In this document: piece after piece, positions 6,600 to 9,193 of the stretch | Numbering within the stretch: position 1 is the stretch's first letter | How the letters are laid out: each line of letters begins with the position of its first letter | DNA from: an uncultured Muribaculaceae bacterium | Lineage (GTDB): Bacteria > Bacteroidota > Bacteroidia > Bacteroidales > Muribaculaceae | Direction of reading: 5' to 3' | Length of the DNA stretch: 9,193 nucleotides | Assembly: GCA_910587355.1 (NCBI GenBank) | Contig: CAJUKF010000071.1 | Span: 1 to 9,193 of the forward strand | Position numbers and translations under genes: made by a program | Notes under the pieces: generated by a model | What the model was told of the DNA's origin: nothing | The model's database searches: none | What the model saw: only the letters and a program-made list of their open reading frames with translations

Positions 6600-7178
6600 A
6601 TGCTGAAAAATTTATTTCTCACCTTTGCCAAAATAGGTGCATTCACATTCGGCGGAGGCTGGGCGATGATTTCGATAATCGAGCGGGAGGTGGTGACGAA
6701 GCATCACTGGCTCGAAAAAGAGGAATTCCTCGATTTGCTTGCCGTGGCGCAGTCGATGCCCGGCATTCTTGCCGTGAACATATCGGTTGTGGTGGGCGAC
6801 AAGCTCCGCGGTCTCGGTGGCGCGGTGGCAGCAGCTTTGGGCACAATAATGCCGTCGTTTCTCATAATACTTGCCATAGCCATATTTCTCACCCCTGAAG
6901 CAATTACTTCCAATCCGACGCTTACGGCCATTTTCAAAGGAATAAGACCTGTAGTGGTGGCGCTGATTCTCGCCCCTGTCTTCACCTCGGCCAAATCAGC
7001 CGGTATAGGTTGGAAAATGGCATGGATTCCCGTGGGAGTCGCCATTCTTATATGGTCGAAGTTGCCCGTGATTTCCAATCCTATATTATGGATTGTCATC
7101 GGGGGCGCCGCAGGATATTTTCTTGCCACGAAATCGTATAAGAATCTTACAGAGAAACGAAAGGAGGAAAAGAAATGA
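6600..7178 (+). CDS. Half-size CHR-family (ChrA-like) transporter, first subunit
   Basis: This 192-residue inner-membrane protein is a single CHR domain, about half of full-length ChrA. FAKIGAFTFGGGWAMISIIE (9-28) holds the signature glycine-rich first helix. QSMPGILAVNIS (51-62) is the second family motif, and GIRPVVVALIL (114-124) is shared with the next gene. Hydrophobic helices continue to about residue 176, and the very basic tail KRKEEKK suggests a cytoplasmic C-terminus. Short CHR proteins usually work as pairs, as here. Characterised members export chromate anion. No chrB-type regulator is seen and the setting is housekeeping, so the natural substrate may differ. It begins 18 bases after mutS2 and overlaps the second subunit as ATGA (7175-7178). 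Confidence 0.88.
   Translation: MLKNLFLTFAKIGAFTFGGGWAMISIIEREVVTKHHWLEKEEFLDLLAVAQSMPGILAVNISVVVGDKLRGLGGAVAAALGTIMPSFLIILAIAIFLTPEAITSNPTLTAIFKGIRPVVVALILAPVFTSAKSAGIGWKMAWIPVGVAILIWSKLPVISNPILWIVIGGAAGYFLATKSYKNLTEKRKEEKK
7162..7167 (+). promoter_or_regulatory. Strong Shine-Dalgarno-like sequence for the second CHR subunit
   Basis: AGGAGG ends 7 bases before the ATG at 7175, which is close to ideal spacing. It stands out because the other starts in this window have no such sequence, as is usual in Bacteroidota. It lies inside the codons for the Lys/Glu-rich tail of the first subunit, so part of the match is explained by coding for that charged tail. Confidence 0.4.
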
Positions 7179-7741
7179 TATATCTGCGACTTATATGGAG
7201 TTATCTTAAGATAGGCTTTTTCGGCTTCGGAGGCGGCTATGCCATGCTTGCCCTGATTGAGAATGAGATTGTGACACCAGGGTGGATTACCGAGCAGACA
7301 TTTACCGACATTGTGGCGATTTCTCAGATGACTCCCGGGCCGATAGGCATCAATTCCGCTACATATATAGGTTATGTGGCGCCGACGCAGACTCCGGGGC
7401 TGACATCGCCCTTATTCGGCATTCTCGGCTCGATACTGTGTACTCTCGTTGTGGTGTTTCCGTCGTTTGTGCTTGCGCGTTACGCGGGTCACTATATAGC
7501 GCGTCACCGCGAAAGCCTCTGGCTCAGAGGCATATTCTCGGGCCTGCGTCCCGTTGTGATAGGTCTTATTCTGTCGGCTGCACTGCTGCTTATGAACTCC
7601 GCCAACTTCGGTTCGGAGGTGCCTGATATTACCAAAAGCATCGCTCTGGCGGCAGTGGCCCTCGGGCTAACGCTCTTTACAAAAATTCATCCCATACTTC
7701 TGATAGTAGCAGCCGGTTTTGTCGGCTGGCTGATATTCTGA
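7175..7741 (+). CDS. Half-size CHR-family (ChrA-like) transporter, second subunit
   Basis: This 188-residue inner-membrane protein is a paralogue of the preceding gene. LKIGFFGFGGGYAMLALIEN (11-30) parallels KIGAFTFGGGWAM. QMTPGPIGINSATYIGY (51-67) contains the PGP and GY residues characteristic of the family. GLRPVVIGLIL (123-133) matches GIRPVVVALIL. Hydrophobic helices run near 83-103, 122-141, 156-168 and 172-187. Paired short CHR proteins in Bacillus (the YwrA/YwrB type) are both needed for chromate resistance and are thought to form a heterodimer with opposed orientations. The ATGA overlap here fits equal production of two subunits. The physiological substrate is not established by the sequence. 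folC starts 5 bases after the stop. Confidence 0.88.
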   Translation: MIYLRLIWSYLKIGFFGFGGGYAMLALIENEIVTPGWITEQTFTDIVAISQMTPGPIGINSATYIGYVAPTQTPGLTSPLFGILGSILCTLVVVFPSFVLARYAGHYIARHRESLWLRGIFSGLRPVVIGLILSAALLLMNSANFGSEVPDITKSIALAAVALGLTLFTKIHPILLIVAAGFVGWLIF

Positions 7742-7746
7742 CGGTT

Positions 7747-9063
7747 ATGAACTATAAGGAAACACTCGAATTTCTGTATTCGCAGGTGCCGATGTTTCAG
7801 AATCTCGGTGCCGGAGCATATAAACCGGGTCTCGGCACGACGCTTGCGCTTGCCCGGCACTGGGGCGAGCCTCAGAAACAGCTGCGTAGCGCCGTTCATA
7901 TAGCAGGCACTAATGGAAAAGGCAGCACGGCCCACACGCTCGCAGCGGTGCTTCAGTCGGCCGGATACAAGACCGGTCTGTACACGTCGCCGCATCTTCT
8001 TGATTTTCGGGAGCGCATACGTGTGGACGGAAAACCGGTTAGCGAGGATTTTGTTGTCGAATTTGTCAACGAATATCTGCGGCATCCCGAACTGCAGGTT
8101 CTGCACCCCACGTTTTTCGAGCTTACTACGGTAATGGCCCTGCGCTACTTCGCCGACTGCGATGTGGATGTGGCCGTGATTGAGGTAGGTCTCGGGGGAC
8201 GTCTCGACTGCACGAATATCATCAGCCCGTCGCTGTGCGTGATTACGAATATTTCGCTTGACCACATGGCTCTCCTTGGCGAGACAGAACCCGAAATCGC
8301 CTGTGAGAAAGCAGGCATCATCAAACCGGGGGTGCCTGTGGTTATTGGCAATGCCGATGGAGCCGTGCGTGAGGTTTTCGAGAAGAAAGCGGTGGAAACG
8401 GGCGCTCCGGTTGTATTTGCCTGCGACAGACCGTATTTTTCATCGGCCGTGCATAACGGCGATGTCATCATATATGAAGACACCGTCTGGGGAGATATCA
8501 GCGGCGAGCTAACAGGCGAGTGTCAGCTTGAGAATACTGCCACTGTTATTGCGGCGCTCGAGATTCTTAAGGATAAATTCACCCGTATTGATTCCGGAGC
8601 CGTACGCCGGGGTTTTGCCTCCGTATGTGAGCTGACCGGCCTTATGGGACGTTGGATGACAATATCCGTCAGCCCTGTGCGGGTGATTTGTGACACCGGC
8701 CACAATATAGGCGGGTGGCGGCATCTCGGACCGAAACTTGCATCAATCGCCGGCACCGGGCGCCTGAGCATGGTGCTGGGGTTTGTCAACGATAAGGATA
8801 TCAATGCCATTGTGGATACATTTCCGCGCAATGCCAGTTATTACTTCGCGTCGCCGTCGGTGAAACGCGGCCGGCCGTCGGAAGAAACAGCAGCCGTAGC
8901 GGCGCAACACGGCATTGACGGGCGCGCATTTTCCTCTGTTGCCGAAGCCTACGCCTCGGCACTCGCAGATGCCGCAGAGGGTGACACGGTGTTTGTCGGA
9001 GGCAGCACATTTGTGGTCAGCGACCTTCTTTCAGAGCTAAAGCAGAAAAAGTTGAATATATGA
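7747..9063 (+). CDS. folC: Folylpolyglutamate / dihydrofolate synthase FolC
   Basis: FolC adds glutamate to dihydropteroate and/or to folates, using ATP, in the cytoplasm. The 438-residue length is usual for the family. The Mur-ligase-like P-loop is HIAGTNGKGST (51-61). YTSPHL (79-84) and DFRERIRVDG (86-95) form the folate-binding loop. IEVGLGGRLDCTN (145-157) and ITNISLDHMALLG (166-178) surround the ATP and metal sites, and K188 is the likely carbamylated lysine region. GRW (301-303) and DTGHN (316-320) open the glutamate-binding domain, with GGS-F at 418-422. Whether it has both activities cannot be told from motifs alone. The gene is complete and last in the run. No hairpin with T-run follows before the tRNA promoter. 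Confidence 0.95.
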   Translation: MNYKETLEFLYSQVPMFQNLGAGAYKPGLGTTLALARHWGEPQKQLRSAVHIAGTNGKGSTAHTLAAVLQSAGYKTGLYTSPHLLDFRERIRVDGKPVSEDFVVEFVNEYLRHPELQVLHPTFFELTTVMALRYFADCDVDVAVIEVGLGGRLDCTNIISPSLCVITNISLDHMALLGETEPEIACEKAGIIKPGVPVVIGNADGAVREVFEKKAVETGAPVVFACDRPYFSSAVHNGDVIIYEDTVWGDISGELTGECQLENTATVIAALEILKDKFTRIDSGAVRRGFASVCELTGLMGRWMTISVSPVRVICDTGHNIGGWRHLGPKLASIAGTGRLSMVLGFVNDKDINAIVDTFPRNASYYFASPSVKRGRPSEETAAVAAQHGIDGRAFSSVAEAYASALADAAEGDTVFVGGSTFVVSDLLSELKQKKLNI

Positions 9064-9082
9064 GTGTTAAATTAGTGTTAAA
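9063..9082. repeat. Two 9-base direct repeats one helical turn apart
   Basis: AGTGTTAAA occurs at 9063-9071 and again at 9074-9082, so the copies are offset by 11 bases. They begin at the last base of the folC stop and end just before the -33 element of the tRNA promoter. Placement and helical phasing suit a protein-binding or upstream promoter element. Low sequence complexity also allows chance. Confidence 0.35.
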
Positions 9083-9084
9083 AA

Positions 9085-9116
9085 TTTGGTGAAATAAATA
9101 TATTGGCGTAACTTTG
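9085..9116 (+). promoter_or_regulatory. Strong Bacteroidota-type promoter for the tRNA gene
   Basis: TTTG at 9085-9088 and TAACTTTG at 9109-9116, followed by C, are separated by exactly 20 bases and match the -33/-7 consensus fully. The start of transcription should lie near 9119-9122, leaving a leader of about 20 bases before the tRNA at 9141. Confidence 0.8.
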
Positions 9117-9140
9117 CACCGCAAAACGGCAGAAGCCTAC

Positions 9141-9193
9141 GGCTCGCTAGCTCAACTGAATAGAGCATCTGACTACGGATCAGAAGGTTACAG
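9141..9193 (+). tRNA. tRNA-Arg(ACG), 5' part, cut by the window edge
   Basis: Bases fit the tRNA cloverleaf. The 5' acceptor strand is GGCTCGC (9141-9147), TA follows at 8-9, and the D stem is GCTC/GAGC (9150-9153 with 9163-9166). The anticodon stem is TCTGA/TCAGA around the loop CTACGGA, giving anticodon ACG at 9175-9177. The variable loop is AGGTT, and the first four T-stem bases (ACAG) reach the edge. ACG reads CGN arginine codons, with A34 normally converted to inosine by TadA. The D loop reads AACTGAATA, so position 19 appears to be A where G is usual. The 3' half lies outside the window, so pairing of the acceptor and T stems cannot be checked. Confidence 0.93.

Overview
The window looks like chromosomal DNA of a Bacteroidota member, probably a Bacteroidales gut-type anaerobe. 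Promoters have the Bacteroidota form: a TAnnTTTG -7 element followed by C, in three of four cases with TTG exactly 20 bases upstream. Most genes lack a Shine-Dalgarno sequence. The SmpB, MutS2, FolC and GT-B proteins match Bacteroidota versions as I remember them. Genes are moderately GC-rich and the long intergenic region is very AT-rich. A Muribaculaceae-like origin is my guess from this mix and is not proven.

Layout. Positions 1-307 hold a possible tail of an upstream gene (3-50), an AT-rich stem-loop with a T-run, and a promoter reading right. A promoter-like match also reads left. Positions 308-3041 carry three glycosyltransferase genes joined by ATGA stop/start overlaps: two related GT-A (GT2-type) enzymes and one GT-B enzyme. 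They probably act in one surface-polysaccharide pathway.

Positions 3042-9063 form what looks like one transcription unit behind a -7 element at 3072. It holds a Yip1-type membrane protein, smpB (tmRNA partner), mutS2 (ATPase with Smr domain), two half-size CHR-family transporters and folC (folate polyglutamylation). All junctions are overlapping or at most 18 bases apart. The smpB-mutS2 pair places two proteins linked to stalled or collided ribosomes side by side, and an overlapping membrane-protein gene precedes them.

Positions 9064-9193 hold a strong promoter and the first 53 bases of a tRNA-Arg(ACG) gene cut by the window edge.

No mobile element, CRISPR array, toxin-antitoxin or recognisable defence system is visible. 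Most of the window is ordinary housekeeping and glycosylation content. The better leads are the GT-B enzyme lacking the usual EX7E glutamates, the apparently leaderless first glycosyltransferase mRNA, the Yip1-smpB-mutS2 arrangement and the structured AT-rich leader region.
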